Shown here piece by piece: positions 1 to 11,605 of a stretch of 40,733 nucleotides of DNA (within the stretch, counting starts at the first letter, position 1; every line of letters begins with the position of its first letter). Under the pieces are notes generated by a model that saw nothing but the letters and a program-made list of their open reading frames with translations, was not told the origin of the DNA and did no database searches. The translations under genes and the position numbers were made by a program. Origin of the DNA: Byssochlamys sp. IMV 00236 (Eukaryota; Ascomycota; Eurotiomycetes; Eurotiales; Thermoascaceae); the NCBI GenBank assembly GCA_001931875.2, contig MSJH02000157.1:1-40733 (forward strand). The letters are read 5' to 3'.

Positions 1-653
1 AAAAAAAAAAAAAAAAAAAAAAAAAAACGCCTTATACTTTCTCATCTTTGATCAGCAGGCTTTAGATATCGTTTGCTTGTGAAACAACATCGTTCTAAAG
101 ACATCTACTAGCTAAATCAATCTACAAGGCACTTTGGTCAGCTTAAAAATTCTAAGGCTGAAGATACTTGATGGCTTCTTCTTATCGTTTAGCAATCTAT
201 GCCATCTAAGATAGCTAATGAGTACGTTAAAATGCAAGTGAATCAGTGTTTTAATCAATACACGTGTCATCGATATGGGTGTCTTGAACAGTAATGGAAA
301 GCAGTTTCAGTTGTATATCCTATGCAGTTATTTAGCAAAAAAGAGCAAAGAATAGGCATACGTGTCAGAGTTAATCTTGAAAGATTCTCTTCGTGACACG
401 ATCAGATAAATGCGCTGTGAAATGGTTACTTATGTCTGGGCAACTCTACAAAGGGCCAAACTAGGTCGAGTGTGTAAAGTGGCTCTTATTAAAGAGAACA
501 CAGCTAATTTCTCCGCTAAACCGAACGGATGATCCAGGGTAGGAGGGATCATGATGAGAAGGTAAGGATATCTTTATCCCCGTGCTTTCTCTTAAACCAC
601 GTGAAGATCTTCAAAAGTCTATTGTATTTATAATAAAATAAACACACATTGCT
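1..653. other. AT-rich flank without a supported gene
   Basis: The window opens with a run of 27 A. No open frame with protein-like composition, no tRNA and no convincing small RNA is visible in the next 600 bases. An ATGATGA box at about 551 resembles a snoRNA C box, but no D box lies at a suitable distance. The A run may be an old retroposon tail or an assembly end. Confidence 0.4.
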
Positions 654-1256
654 TTACAACATAATCTGATGCAGAAACCCATGTTTGTCCCAAAGAGTAT
701 TTGGAAAGCCTCTTCTCAAAAAAATACTCATACAGCAGCTGCCATTACCGCGCTGTCGAGGCTGAAGCCATCCCTTGCTGAAAAAAAAAAGAGAAAAAAA
801 AAAGGTAACAACGCGTGTTATTTCAACAGAAGACACTCCTGTAGCTTTTTCCTTTAATCCTTTAGACATCAAATATTGAAAGGGCTTTAACCCATATAGC
901 TCACTTTTGTGTATACACATTTCACGAACAAATAGCAAAAGTATTCCAGCAAACATGTGAGTATTCATGGCAGTAATTGATCGAATGTATATAGCGATAA
1001 AGAGTAACATTGTCTTCAACTCTTTAAAGGTGTATAGGGAATATCGACCTTCTAGAACAACTTCCACCTAATCTAAAAGATAGCCTTTATTATGAAAGTC
1101 ATTGAAATTTCTTGACATCCAAAGCAACACAGAATCATTCATTGATATCATTGTGTTTTTATTATATTCAATATGAAAAAGGACACTTTGGAGGTTATAA
1201 AGTTCAAAGGTGAGGGGTGACAAGCTCAATTTTGGTCTAAAAGTGACTACATCCAA
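654..1256 (-). pseudogene. decayed ORF of unknown family, one internal TAG
   Basis: On the minus strand one frame stays open from 1256 to 654 except for a single TAG at 1070-1068. Codon use and composition on both sides of the stop look protein-like and run smoothly across it, for example HNKGYLLD before and MEVVLEGRYSLYTFKELKT after. A CAG to TAG change would explain the stop. The last part, over the A-rich tract near 780-805, looks non-coding. I do not recognise the family. It could be a relic of a lineage-specific or transposon-borne gene, and its true 5' end may lie upstream of a splice site near 1250. Confidence 0.3.
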
Positions 1257-1430
1257 AAAAATAAGCCAATCATTTAGGCTTCGGTATTACTATTTCCTTG
1301 TACCATTTTTCTCTCCTTCTCTCTTTTTTAATATAAAAAAACAAGTCATTTTTTCTCTCTCTTTGCATACAAATAATAGAAGCAGTAAAGAAAAGAAAGA
1401 AAGAGCGAAGGAAAAGTATAAAATTAAATT

Positions 1431-4400
1431 ATGGATGAGGATCAAGGTGAAATCAATATGAAATAAAATTCGTCCTTTATTCATTTTCCTTGTAGAAATT
1501 TGTAGGGTCTGTAGAAGTGAATCTACACCTGACCATCCTTTGTATCATCCTTGTAAATGTTCTGGAAGCATTCGTTTTGTACATGAAGACTGGTAAGATC
1601 TTTCAATTCCTTCTTTACTTTATTCTCATATGTTCTTGTACAGTCTTATAGAATGGTTATCTCACAGTAAAAAAAAGTAAGGAGTTATCAGATGTATATA
1701 CGCCTCAAAAGGAGCATATAACAATACAAAGACAGAGAAACTAACCTTCTCTCCCTGTCTGAATAGATACTGTGAACTATGCGAATATCCATTTCAGTTT
1801 TCACCCATCTATCGTGCCGATATGCCTGAAAAAGTACCACTGTATGTATTATGTTCACAGCTCATTCAACGCCTCATGTACTTGTTAAAGACCCTGTTTC
1901 GAAGTATCATTGTCATTTTCGTCTGGCTTGTCGTCTTGCCCAATTTTACACTCTGGACTTGGCGATTTTATTTTTGGAGTGGTGAACATATTGGTTTCAA
2001 CACAATTAAAACATCCAATACGACGATTACATCAGAGGATAAAGTGACATCAAGTGTGCTAAAGTAAAAATATAAATCACGCTTAGTGAGGAAGAGCACT
2101 GACAGTTTAAAAATAGGAGCTTTTTAAGCGACTGCTTTGAAGGACAGATCATAACAGCATTTGTAGTCATTATCTTTGTAGCAGCTTACTTATTTAGAGA
2201 ATGGGTTATGCAAAATTTGCCTGCAGACCGTAACAATAATAACTTTGAACCCGTTGTCGTTCAAGAACAACAGCAACACAATCGTGATGAACAGCAGTTA
2301 GTACAGGAACAGGTCGCAATTGATACTTTGCTGAACGTCGTGCAAGTCATGAATCCACCCACGCCTGAGCGAAGACATGATCCAGAGAATGAGTATATTC
2401 AACATTTGGAACATCAGTTGGGTGGAATAAGAAATGAAATCGAGAACGAGCTGAATCATAGACATCACCGTCATTCAACAGAAAGTGCCGTGCACTGGTT
2501 AAATCATCCAGAAGAGGAAGAAGAGGGCGAGAATGATCGGTTGAATGCTTTGTTCGCCGGATCGTCCTCTCGACCCTCCTTTATGCTTGACTCTGATCAG
2601 CATGAACCTCAAGAAGAAGGTGCGCCCGAAACAGAACACGATGAATTCCTACCGCCATTCTACCAGCATCGACCTGAAGTGCTGGCAGGAAGAGACTTTC
2701 ATCTTGATGAATTAGATGTAAGAAGAGAGGAAGAGTTTCATTATCGCCGTCATTTTCAACAGATGGACAATGCTATTTTTGAACGACCTCGAGCCCCTCG
2801 TAACCCGATCGTACCCCCTCCACTTCCACCTCCACCACCTGCTGAAGATAACGAGGAACCATTTGAAGTTGCGGATGATATCAATGGCGTATTAGAAGCA
2901 ATTGGCATGCGAGGCAACCCTTGGATGCTAGTACAAAATTCTGTGCTCATGTCACTGATGATCAGTCTGTGCCTCGGTCTAGCGGTTTGGATCCCTTATG
3001 TGGTCGGACGCCTGGTGATCATGATTCGACCTATCAGTTTTATCGAAACACCTATTTACATACTTCGATTTATTACGGATCCACTTGTCGATTTTGTGTT
3101 GGATACATGTCTTCCTTATGCTTGGTCAGTCACTGAAGTCTATTGGAAACAGTTTGTGCCAGAACCCATTCAAGTCACTGTCAACTCAGTTTATGACGAA
3201 CTTTCTAAAGAGCCCCCTGTTTTACACGCGACAAATGGAACCTCCAGCCAAGGCTTGTTCGATTTGACATTCATTCAGACTCAACTGGAGGAGACGAGTA
3301 GGCGAGCCCTGGAACGATGGCATCAGTTTGCGCTTGGTCAAACCGTTTTGGACCGTAGTATGTGTATTTTGGTAGGTTACTTTGTGTTTATCTGTCTTGG
3401 ATCATGGTACTTGGCTCATGGAAGACGTCGTGGTTCGTCCAGAACGGCCGTACAAGACGTCATTCGACAGCAAGGCATCTTTCTCAAAGTTTTATTCTTT
3501 ATCGTGATTGAGCTCGTTGTCTTTCCAACCGTCTGTGGTTTCTTGCTTGACCTGGCTACACTTCCTCTCTTTGTGAACGCTTCGATCGAGTCACGATACA
3601 TGTTCCACTTGAAGAGCCCATACTCGTCTTACTTTCTGCACTGGTTCCTTGGCACAGGTGTATTGTTTTACTTTGCCATCTTCATCACTGTATGTCGAGA
3701 AATAATTCGACCTGGTGTGATGTGGTTTATACGAGATCCCAACGACCCTCAGTTTCACCCAGTGCAGGAGATGGTAGAACGACCCTTACCGAATCTCTTA
3801 CACAAGATCAGCCAGTCTGCACTTATTTATTCCGTTATGCTCGTCTTTGGGGTCGGTACCGTGACTTATTCGCTTGCCTATACTGGCGCGGTGTTCCCTC
3901 TGCGATTACCGTTCAATAAGCCTTTATCAACGCTTGCAGTTGATCTGCTGATCACTCAGTTTTTGGTACCGCCACTCGTTCAGTTTATGAACCCCCGAGA
4001 GAACTCAAAGCGGGCACTTGACCTCTGGTGGCACTTTGCCTCTCGTCAGTTACGTCTCACGTCGTTTATGTTTAATGTCCGTATGCCGGACGAAGAAGGT
4101 CGACACGTTCGAAAGACGCTTAAGGCATGGATCTTGCGTGAAAAGGCTACGATTCCAACAGACGAGTTTTCAGACGTTGGTATTGATGGTGACGACAGTG
4201 TTGTCTTCAAGAGGGACGGCATGCTTGTGCGTGTGCCCAAATATGACAGTGTACCTGTTGACCCCAAACGTCGAATGTTGGTGCCCGTAGACCCTGTGAC
4301 TTTGGAAGCAATTGACGAGGAAGAAAGAAGAAGAGGACATCCTGCAGCGGCTGATACAGGGGATGAGTCACAATCGACGATTGTTGTTTATGTTCCGCCT

Positions 4401-5498
4401 CACTTTAAGCTTCGAGTAAGTTTGGGTGTATTTAAAGAATGAAAAAACTAATGCTTTATTTAGACAATTATTTTCCTATTGTTTATGTGGTTCTCTATCT
4501 CACTTTTTGTTTGCTCAGTCACAGTTGTACCATGTAAGTGTACACAAAATAATAATAATGATGATGTTATGATGAATTGATGTATTGTGATGATAGTACT
4601 TGTTGGAAGATTTTTGTTTAAAGTCTATCTCGCGCCGCAAGCGGACGTCGTCAACGACCTTTACTCATTTGCCCTTGGCTTGTACCTAATGATGTGTATT
4701 GGATATCTTACTCATTGGCTGTACCAGTCCTACATTGCTTACTCAGCTAGAGGGAGCGCTCAAACCGAGCAATGTTTAGCATATATAAAAGAAAAGGGAA
4801 CCAAGGTATGCCCTGAAAGAAAAAAAAATGAATAGAGTGTACTGATACTGTTGTATAGGCAAGTCGATACATTTATCTGATTTCGACGCTTGCCGTGATT
4901 ATTCCCCTCTTGCTTGGCGTTTCAGTTGATTTATTTGTATTTATGCCGATCCGAATCCATAACTCAAGTGGACCCATCGTCATCAGCCTATCACAGGTAA
5001 CGTGTAAAAGGGAAGAGAGTGCGTAGACTAATGGAGACATAGGATTGGGCGTTTGGTATAGTGTATATGAGTATTATCTATCATACAGTGCTTTTATTAC
5101 CGACGACGAATGCTGTTCGACAGTATATGGATCAGATCTTTGGCAATAACATGATTCAAGCAGACTTGAATCTAATCACAAGAAAGGTCATTGCTCCCGT
5201 GATAATAACAACGTTACTTGCGATTATTACGCCTGGTGTAATATCTTTTTGCATACTCTATATTATGGGTAAGTATCGGTTTATAGGCGATAACGAGAGG
5301 CCTAATGGAATTATAGGTACATCAAGAGATCCTTCATACCAACTTTTGGTCACGAGATACACTTATCCCAGCATATTTTGTTTAATGATTACAACTTTAC
5401 TTTGTCTTATATTCAAAAAACTGTTTAGTATTTGGATACAAACAGTAAGGGATGATACATACTTGATCGGTAAAAAGTTACATAATTTAGAAGAATAA
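1431..5498 (+). CDS. SSM4: DOA10/SSM4 (MARCH6/TEB4-type) ER RING-CH E3 ubiquitin ligase
   Basis: Membrane E3 ligase of ER-associated degradation; the family ubiquitinates misfolded and short-lived proteins of the ER and inner nuclear membrane. Ten exons are inferred: 1431-1446, 1496-1592, 1644-1676, 1767-2063, 2117-4415, 4464-4533, 4597-4805, 4859-4996, 5043-5268 and 5317-5498, giving 1188 aa in one frame. The N-terminal RING-CH is complete (C4HC3): CRVC, CKC, HEDC and CELC, spread over exons 2-4. About 14 hydrophobic segments follow, with an acidic, Gln/Asn- and Pro-rich cytosolic loop (bases 2208-2870) before the central membrane domain. The C terminus ends near [13 protein letters not shown], as in MARCH6-type proteins. 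Start: first ATG, directly before the RING. The last intron (5269-5316) is 48 nt, in frame and stop-free, so its splicing is a choice based on GTAAGT...TAG. Confidence 0.94.
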
Positions 5499-5944
5499 GC
5501 TCTTCTTGTTGTTATTATTATAGATTTGTATATTTCTCTTTTTTCTTGCTTTCTTTTTGAAAATAAAGCAGCATTGCATATGTAGTACACTTTGATATAA
5601 CACAATGTGTATCCTCGTGATATAAAGTATAATAAATGAATCATTCAACATTTTTATCCTTTTCATGCGGATGAGTGTACCTCCCCTTCTTTATTGAATG
5701 TAAAGTAAGAAGAGAGTACATAATATAAAGTAAGGGCAAGATATAAAGTAAAAACAGGGATGTTTTGAATCGCTCTAATTCATCTTGATCACTTGAACAA
5801 TAAATGTGTGTATCTATCTTGTTCATAAATGTGAACCCATGACTTTTTTTACTGAACTATAAAAGTGTTTTCTCTCTTTTTTTATTTTTCTATTCTTCTT
5901 CTCTCTTTTCTATTACCAACGCTTTTTTTTTTTATATTTTAATC
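5499..5944. other. intergenic: SSM4 3' flank and promoter of next gene
   Basis: AT-rich spacer with no credible ORF. A TATAAAA-like box lies near 5859-5866, followed by a long pyrimidine-rich stretch that runs up to the ATG at 5945. This is the typical fungal core-promoter look for the next plus-strand gene. Confidence 0.5.
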
Positions 5945-6472
5945 ATGAGCGCAGGACCTAAATTAGGTGTGATGCATCATCCACACAACAGTAATAGAAC
6001 TCGAAATGATATAGAAGATAACAGTATTAATTCATTTCGACTACTATCTCCACCTACGGACTACTGTCACTACTCAAGAAAGCAATTTGTTAAATCATTC
6101 ACATGGCTTGTGTTCTTGAATGAAAAATGGGTGCCTTTTGATCCTATCAACCAAACCAAACTTGAACATACCTTGACGGTTGAAGGGACCTTTGTAGATA
6201 TCACAGACAGCCACTTTCCAAACGTGAGACGAGTTCGAGTGTTTCCAAAAAATAATTATCTTAGTTATCTTGGCGTCAAGTATCGGTTATCTCGGATAAT
6301 GCAGCCGGATGCTTATTTGCATTTAACTAACAGTAGTCATGACAACAGTTGTCATAGCAATAGTAGTTATAGCAACAGTAGCAGCAGCAATAGTAGCAAC
6401 AGTAGTATCAGTAGTTTGATTAGTAGTTATACCAAAAATGAGCCAGTAGGAATATGTAGTGTAGGAATCTAA
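5945..6472 (+). CDS. hypothetical protein with WWE-like domain and Ser/Asn tail
   Basis: Single-exon gene, 175 aa. Residues about 52-125 form a compact domain: TWLVFLNEKWVPFD, then KLEHTL, GTFVDI and VRRVRVFPKNNYLSYLGVKY. The spaced tryptophans, a following Leu-Glu and the beta-rich pattern recall WWE-type domains such as those near DDHD phospholipases, but the match is by eye and weak. The C-terminal 45 residues are an Asn/Ser/Tyr low-complexity tract coded by AGT/AGC/AAC repeats, probably disordered. There is no signal peptide, membrane segment or catalytic motif. It could be a free-standing adaptor. It is flanked by a TATA box and a pyrimidine tract upstream, so expression is plausible. 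Confidence 0.6.
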   Translation: MSAGPKLGVMHHPHNSNRTRNDIEDNSINSFRLLSPPTDYCHYSRKQFVKSFTWLVFLNEKWVPFDPINQTKLEHTLTVEGTFVDITDSHFPNVRRVRVFPKNNYLSYLGVKYRLSRIMQPDAYLHLTNSSHDNSCHSNSSYSNSSSSNSSNSSISSLISSYTKNEPVGICSVGI

Positions 6473-7218
6473 ATAATTTCTTTTTTATACATATATAAAT
6501 ATATACACATATTGTAATTTATTACTTTAATAAACATCCTTTCTTTTTCAACATAAACGTATATCGATGCATATTTAAAATAGAGTAAAGAGAAATCAGT
6601 TGATCTCGCCATGGATGACCTTTCACACAACTCACAGGATGGTAACAGGTGGTCTATGCAACCCTTTATTTGGTATAACAGATCTTCGCCCTGTTGCCCG
6701 CCAAAATGGGAGATATAAAAAAGGCAACGTAAAGTACACAATAGGATCATAATTTATCCTTTTTACCAAGGTCTATGCTCCTGTCTATTACGTAAGCTCG
6801 TAGGCGAACCTCCTTTAAACTTTACACAAAACAACGTGGTAATGTTTCGTGGAACATTAAAAATCGTGTCTATGTTTATTTTAAGAAGGAAATCTTAAGA
6901 TTTGATTGGTTAAATAAATTTTTATCCGGTGTCATTGCATCATGCAAACTCGATACCAAAAAAGCCAGAGATAACCGAATTGCCATGTGTGTGTGTATGT
7001 GTTTGTGTGTTTGTACTTACAATGTAAAAAAGAGTGTGCAAATAAAAAAAACGTGTAAATAGCTTGTAACCAAATTTGTTAATCGATTATTACTATCGGG
7101 ACTTGCCAAATCAAGGAGCCTAGAAGTCAATTATTTAAGCACACACATCCACACCACACGAATAGAATAGGATCACTCTTTCTTTTCTTTTTTCTTTTTT
7201 AATATTTTTATATAAGCT
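6473..7218. other. intergenic with GT repeat and short palindrome
   Basis: No convincing coding frame. It holds a GT-rich microsatellite at 6986-7013 and a 7-bp-arm palindrome at 6840-6859 (TAATGTT, six-base loop, AACATTA). A pyrimidine tract and a TATATAAG stretch precede the zinc-cluster gene. Probably the promoter of that regulator. Confidence 0.45.
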
Positions 7219-8017
7219 ATGAATACCAATTTTACCCAAAATGATACCACAAGCAAGAACAACAACAATAAGCCCATTGAAAAACCTAAGCGTAAACAAG
7301 TAAAGAATGCCTGTGGTAAGTGCGTTTTATTGAATATAAAATTAAAATCTAACGTATATTCTAGTCAACTGTCAAAAGGCTTGCAAGAAATGTGATGATG
7401 GTAGACCTTGTAAACGATGCATCAAGCTTGGTTTGACTGCTACCTGTCGAGATTCTGATCGCAAAGAACGTAAAAAGGGTGTCAAACGTGGTCCTTATAA
7501 GAAACGTCAAACTTTGAGTAAGGACAAGCCTGTCTATCCTAAACTGATCTTGGAAGAACAGGAATATCCCCCTCAAGTGATGGTGCCTAGCCAAACAAAT
7601 GCTACGAACTGGCCTAATGAATTCATTGGTTATAATCAACCCATTTTATCTTTATCACCAACCAGTAGTTTTGCCTCTTCGGATGAAACGTTACACTATG
7701 CATATGGATACGCAGACAACACCTTGCAACCAATTATTCAAGATGATTTTATACCATTTGAACAACAATACTGCTTCTCGACCCAACCCACCTCATTTGA
7801 AAAATTATTGTCAGTACAAGAATATGAATTGAATTTATTTGAAGAACCTTCTTACTGGTACCCTGTACGTCATACCAATACTTCATCATCATTCACTGCA
7901 TCACCTTCATCCTCATCATTCTTTACTGCATTCCCTCAAACACAACCACAGCAACAAGAAGCATATTTTGATTACAATCATACATTTCAACAACCTCAAC
8001 TCTTTTCATGGTCATAA
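7219..8017 (+). CDS. Zn2Cys6 binuclear-cluster transcription factor
   Basis: Two exons (7219-7315 and 7365-8017), 249 aa. The 49-nt intron falls inside the zinc cluster, after the first ligand cysteine. The joined motif has exact C-x2-C-x6-C-x5-C-x2-C-x8-C spacing (residues about 32-59), coordinating two zinc ions and binding CGG-type sites. A basic linker follows, KKGVKRGPYKKR, which may also act as a nuclear signal. The cluster resembles ERT1/AcuK-type regulators, but I cannot assign an orthologue. The rest is Ser/Gln/Pro-rich with many aromatic and acidic residues, like an activation domain. It lacks the large middle homology domain of long fungal zinc-cluster factors, so it is a compact regulator. 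Target genes are not deducible. Confidence 0.88.
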
Positions 8018-8602
8018 TCCACTTTCATTTTGCTTGCATTCATTTCTTATAGAGTAATATCTACCAGCCTTTTTTTTTTTCTTTTTTTATAGACTTTTTG
8101 CTCTTTCTATTGTTTTTATGTACTTATGCCCTCCTTTTTTTTAATCATTCTTTTATACTTTTATAGACACTCTATGCTATTTATAATTAATTTTTAGGCT
8201 CTTGATTAACTAATAAAAAAAAACTCCCTTATTAGACAAAGTAATTGTTTATCTTTGCTTATCATCACTAAATTCTTTGCTTTTCCTTTTGTCGTGTCAC
8301 TGACAACGCCATTAATTGATTAGGGAGATGTTCCTGAATTGGACCCCACGGTCACACTATTGTTCCTTAACAAGTCATTTCCCTGTTTATAATCCCTTTA
8401 CCAAAAGTATATCTTTGTCATGAAAAAAGGAGAAGGGACTAAATGTATTTCGATCCATAATAATCATCATAAATTACCTGGCTTATGTTATCAAACCAAT
8501 CATTTAAAATAGAAATAAAGTGTTACTTTTTGTTGTGAGAAATTCACTAATAGAATCTCAAGTTTTATTAATCTCTCTAAAAATAGACTATTGTTTTTAT
8601 AA
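8018..8602. other. intergenic between convergent genes
   Basis: Shared 3' flank of the zinc-cluster gene (+) and the GH9 gene (-). T-rich runs near 8072-8090 and an AATAAAA-like signal near 8210 fit 3'-end formation. No ORF or RNA gene is seen. Confidence 0.5.
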
Positions 8603-10436
8603 TCAAGCAGCAACAGCTCTATTATAGTTTCCTTTTCTATTAAACAATCCGCAGCCACGCTTCCACCAGCAGAGATAGCTTGTAAGGGCAATGACAAATA
8701 AGACAACAATAACAATAACAGCAATGAGCCATCCAGGGAATTTCTTGCCACGTGTAACATTGGGTCTTGGCTGAGTGATTGTGACATAAGGAGGATCAGA
8801 GGCATTTGTACTCAACTGATAAGCAATTAGTCCCTGAAAGGGTGCATTATAATCCAAAGCGACTTCAGTCTGTGCCCAATCATTACGTTCATCAAAGAAG
8901 AGATCATCTCCGTCGGGTCCTCCGACAATAGCACCATACAAAACATACTTTTCTTCAGGTGGTGAAGTATCAATATTGTTGATGTCTGTGCCACCTGAGG
9001 CACCTGCATGGTGTGGGTTACGTGGTGAATTCATATGAATGCCAACGACATAAGGAGTCAGCATATAATTTTTTCCGAGAAGGTAATCAATCTGGCCCTG
9101 AGCAAACCTCCTGTAACTATCCGCACGAGTCGAGTCCAGTTCGGCGTAGAGGAGCGCCAAGAGAGCCATGTCCTGTGCAGGTACAAGAGAATTTGACTTG
9201 CTGTACCCGTCACACCAAAGTAAGCCTCCCTTGGTAAACGTGCACGGGGATCCTGATGCGGTATTGATAATCGTGTCGAGTACTTTTCTAGCAGCATTGG
9301 CATACTTTGTGTTGCTGGAGTCTAATTCGGCGCCCAACACAAAAACAGCGTTTGTCTGATCACTCCAGTCCAAGACACCGACAGGCTGACTGCCTAATGC
9401 AAACTGATCAAAGAAATTAGATGCCATATCGCGGTAAGTAGAGTTGCCTGTGGCCTTGTACATCCATAGGGCGGCATATGTCAGTTGGCTTGTATAGTTG
9501 TTGGTGTTGTAAAACTCGGCGATGGCAGGTATTGCTTTGGTATATACATTTCTGGGTTGTGCCGTGTATGCCAAGTTGAATAGTGATGCTGCATTTTGTA
9601 ATAGCTTATTCGAGTAGTCTGTGTCATTTAGTCCGTTCTTGTAGAGGAATGAGGCTGATGCTAAAGCAGCAGAAGCAAGCGCCACAGCATCTGTACCAAC
9701 AGCGGTTCGGTTGACTTGATATGAAGGTCGTGGCGTTGGAATACCTGTGTCTGGTCCCCAGTAATTGTTATCTATATCTCCATCACCCACCTATTTTTAT
9801 AAATGGGTTAAAAATAGAACGAGGTTTCATAGTCAGTCCTGTTCTTACCTGCACATAGAATGTATTGTCATTAGGGTGAGCTTGTATTAACCAGTCTAGA
9901 CCCCATCTGAGCATAGAGTCCAGGTAATGGACTTGATTTGCTTTTTGATATCCATCAAACCAGACAGAGGCACTCCATGCAATGCTGGTTAAAGAGTAGG
10001 CGAGTGGCAAGCTGAACTTTAAATAGTCACTATAGCGACAATAACAATGGATTAGTTTATGATAGCTCTTTGTGGTAAGGCCTCTTTATTTACCCAGCGT
10101 CATAGTAACCACCAACGAGGTTGACATTGTTGTCGCTGCCGTCATTTAAAGCGGAATCATGTCGCCTAAATATAGATTGTATGTCAGTTATCCATTTTAC
10201 CGAGTTAGTCTCAGAATTAATTTTGGTTACCAAGGAACTCTGTTATCGGAAGGTAATTTGCCACTTCGCTGAGCCTCGTAAAACCATAATGACACATTCA
10301 TTAAGTTGGCATAATGAACATTACCAGTAACTCCAGCAGGGTTACTAGGTCCATCTGGTATCCAGGTACTGTTATCCTGCGCTAATACTGCCGAGGATAT
10401 AGCTGCTGTCGCTATCAAAGTAGAAAATAATCGCAT
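8603..10436 (-). CDS. GH9 endo-beta-1,4-glucanase, secreted and membrane-anchored
   Basis: Family 9 glycoside hydrolase (inverting endoglucanase). Exons on the minus strand are 10436-10231, 10165-10094, 10029-9849 and 9790-8603, 548 aa. An N-terminal signal peptide ends near VLAQ. The GH9 core starts with LPSDNRVPWRHDS, and GGYYDAGDYLKF carries the two catalytic-base aspartates (the two Asp of DAGD). HMNSPRNPHHAGASGG is the substrate-binding His loop, and DERNDWAQTEVALDYNAP carries the catalytic acid Glu. After the fold come a Pro/Thr linker and one transmembrane helix (WLIAVIVIVVLFVIALTSYL), then a short basic cytosolic tail. This implies a surface-anchored enzyme acting on cell-wall or plant beta-glucan. 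Several N-glycosylation sequons are present. There is no cellulose-binding module. Confidence 0.92.
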
Positions 10437-10589
10437 ATATTTTTAATAAAAAAAGCCAAGAAAAGTGAAGAAAGAGATGAAAATAAAATGTCAAAGCCCG
10501 TCTTTATTTTTGAAGCAAAAGAAAGAGAAAATTTACCAAAATAATACAATTGCGGATTAAAACCCAATGAAAATATGCACGCTTTCTTT

Positions 10590-10911
10590 TTACTCATTTT
10601 TCTTGGTTTCTTTTTGTCCCGCTTTCAATTGCCGTAACCTTCGTTCGTCTACGCGTTGAAGAAATTCGACTTTTTCAACGTAGCCATCTTTATTCTTGTA
10701 TGTTAGCTCATCCTTAATACCTTCCTTTTCTACAAACGTCTTCCAATCTAGTTTACTCTTTTCAAGAGTATTCATTTTTGGCACTTTAATGTTATATTGA
10801 GACACCAATGAGGACAGTGTTGATTTCGGTCGAGCAATCTTGGGTTTCGTTTTGGGTTTTTCTGGTGTATCATTATTATTACTATCTAATGGCTTGCTTA
10901 TATCTTGTTCG

Positions 10912-10943
<32 letters not shown>

Positions 10944-11282
10944 TGTCATGGGTTTTTTTGTATCTTTAATATCGTTCCAAAGAGCTTCAATCCTTGCCTT
11001 TTTGGCTTGAGAATCTTCCTTTTCATCTTCTAAAGGCCTCTTGGCGGATTCTCTTTCAACCTTTTCTTTAGTGTCTTGATCTTCGTCATCTGATTCCTCA
11101 AACTCTTCGTTTTCCTCTTCTTCTTCCTCGTTATCTATAATTACTATATTAGTTTCTAAATTCTATAAATACATTCTTGGCACCAAACCTTCAGGCGCAA
11201 AGTCAGAATCTTCTTCGTCTTCTTCTTCTGATGGATCCCTGTAGAGATCTTGTAAACCGTACTCTTTTTTATCTGTAGACAT
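10590..11282 (-). CDS. SWC5: SWC5, SWR1 chromatin-remodelling complex subunit (BCNT/CFDP1 family)
   Basis: Two exons (11282-11189 and 11143-10590), 215 aa. The SWR1 complex exchanges H2A for H2A.Z in nucleosomes, and Swc5 contacts the histone dimer and is needed for exchange. The N-terminal half is strongly acidic (repeated Glu/Asp, DEF/Y-like stretches), as expected of the histone-binding region. A polyasparagine run coded by AAT repeats follows. The C-terminal BCNT signature is clear: LDWKTFVEKEGIKDEL, then NKDGY and FLQRVDERR. The intron is forced because the frame otherwise meets TAG. The chosen donor is GTTTGG, a weak site, but it is the only one that keeps the frame. The gene lies downstream of no obvious partner on this strand. 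Confidence 0.87.
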
Positions 11283-11562
11283 GCTAAAAAGTAAAAGAAA
11301 AAGAACGATTAAAACTCATTCCAAAAAGTAGCGTCACAGTTTTGATGTCATTTGATCTGAAATCGTGGCCACCCTTCTTTTCCCCCTTTTTGTGCGTTTT
11401 TATGCAACATATAAAACATGTAGCTTCAATTCTTTTGTAAATAAACGCATATATTTTTAATACTTAATAAATAATGCAAAGATATGGGATCATAGCAATG
11501 ATTTCATAAAAAGAGGTGCTTTTATTCAAACTTCTTTTGGGGGCTCCTAAAAGACTTGACAT

Positions 11563-11605
11563 AAAGCTGCCTTTGTGCTGGAGGCGTTCCAGGAGTGGCA
11601 GCTTT
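11563..11605. repeat. nested inverted repeat (double hairpin)
   Basis: Perfect 9-bp outer arms AAAGCTGCC (11563-11571) and GGCAGCTTT (11597-11605) enclose perfect 5-bp inner arms CTGGA (11578-11582) and TCCAG (11588-11592). Around it, CTCCTA...CTTGAC occurs twice with the same 17-base span (from 11544 and from 11648). Possibly the end of a small inverted-repeat element. Confidence 0.45.

Noticed and set aside
541..680. possible C/D snoRNA (ATGATGA box) or U1-like stretch on the minus strand (CTTACCTTCTC)
   Set aside because: No D box at a normal distance and no match to U1 stems beyond the first few bases.
6469..6750. 93-codon minus-strand frame
   Set aside because: AT-driven composition, no domain, lies in a promoter region with GT repeats nearby.
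7361..7639. minus-strand frame opposite the zinc-cluster gene
   Set aside because: Shadow of the real plus-strand coding exon.
9013..9359. plus-strand frames
   Set aside because: Antisense to the well-supported GH9 gene.
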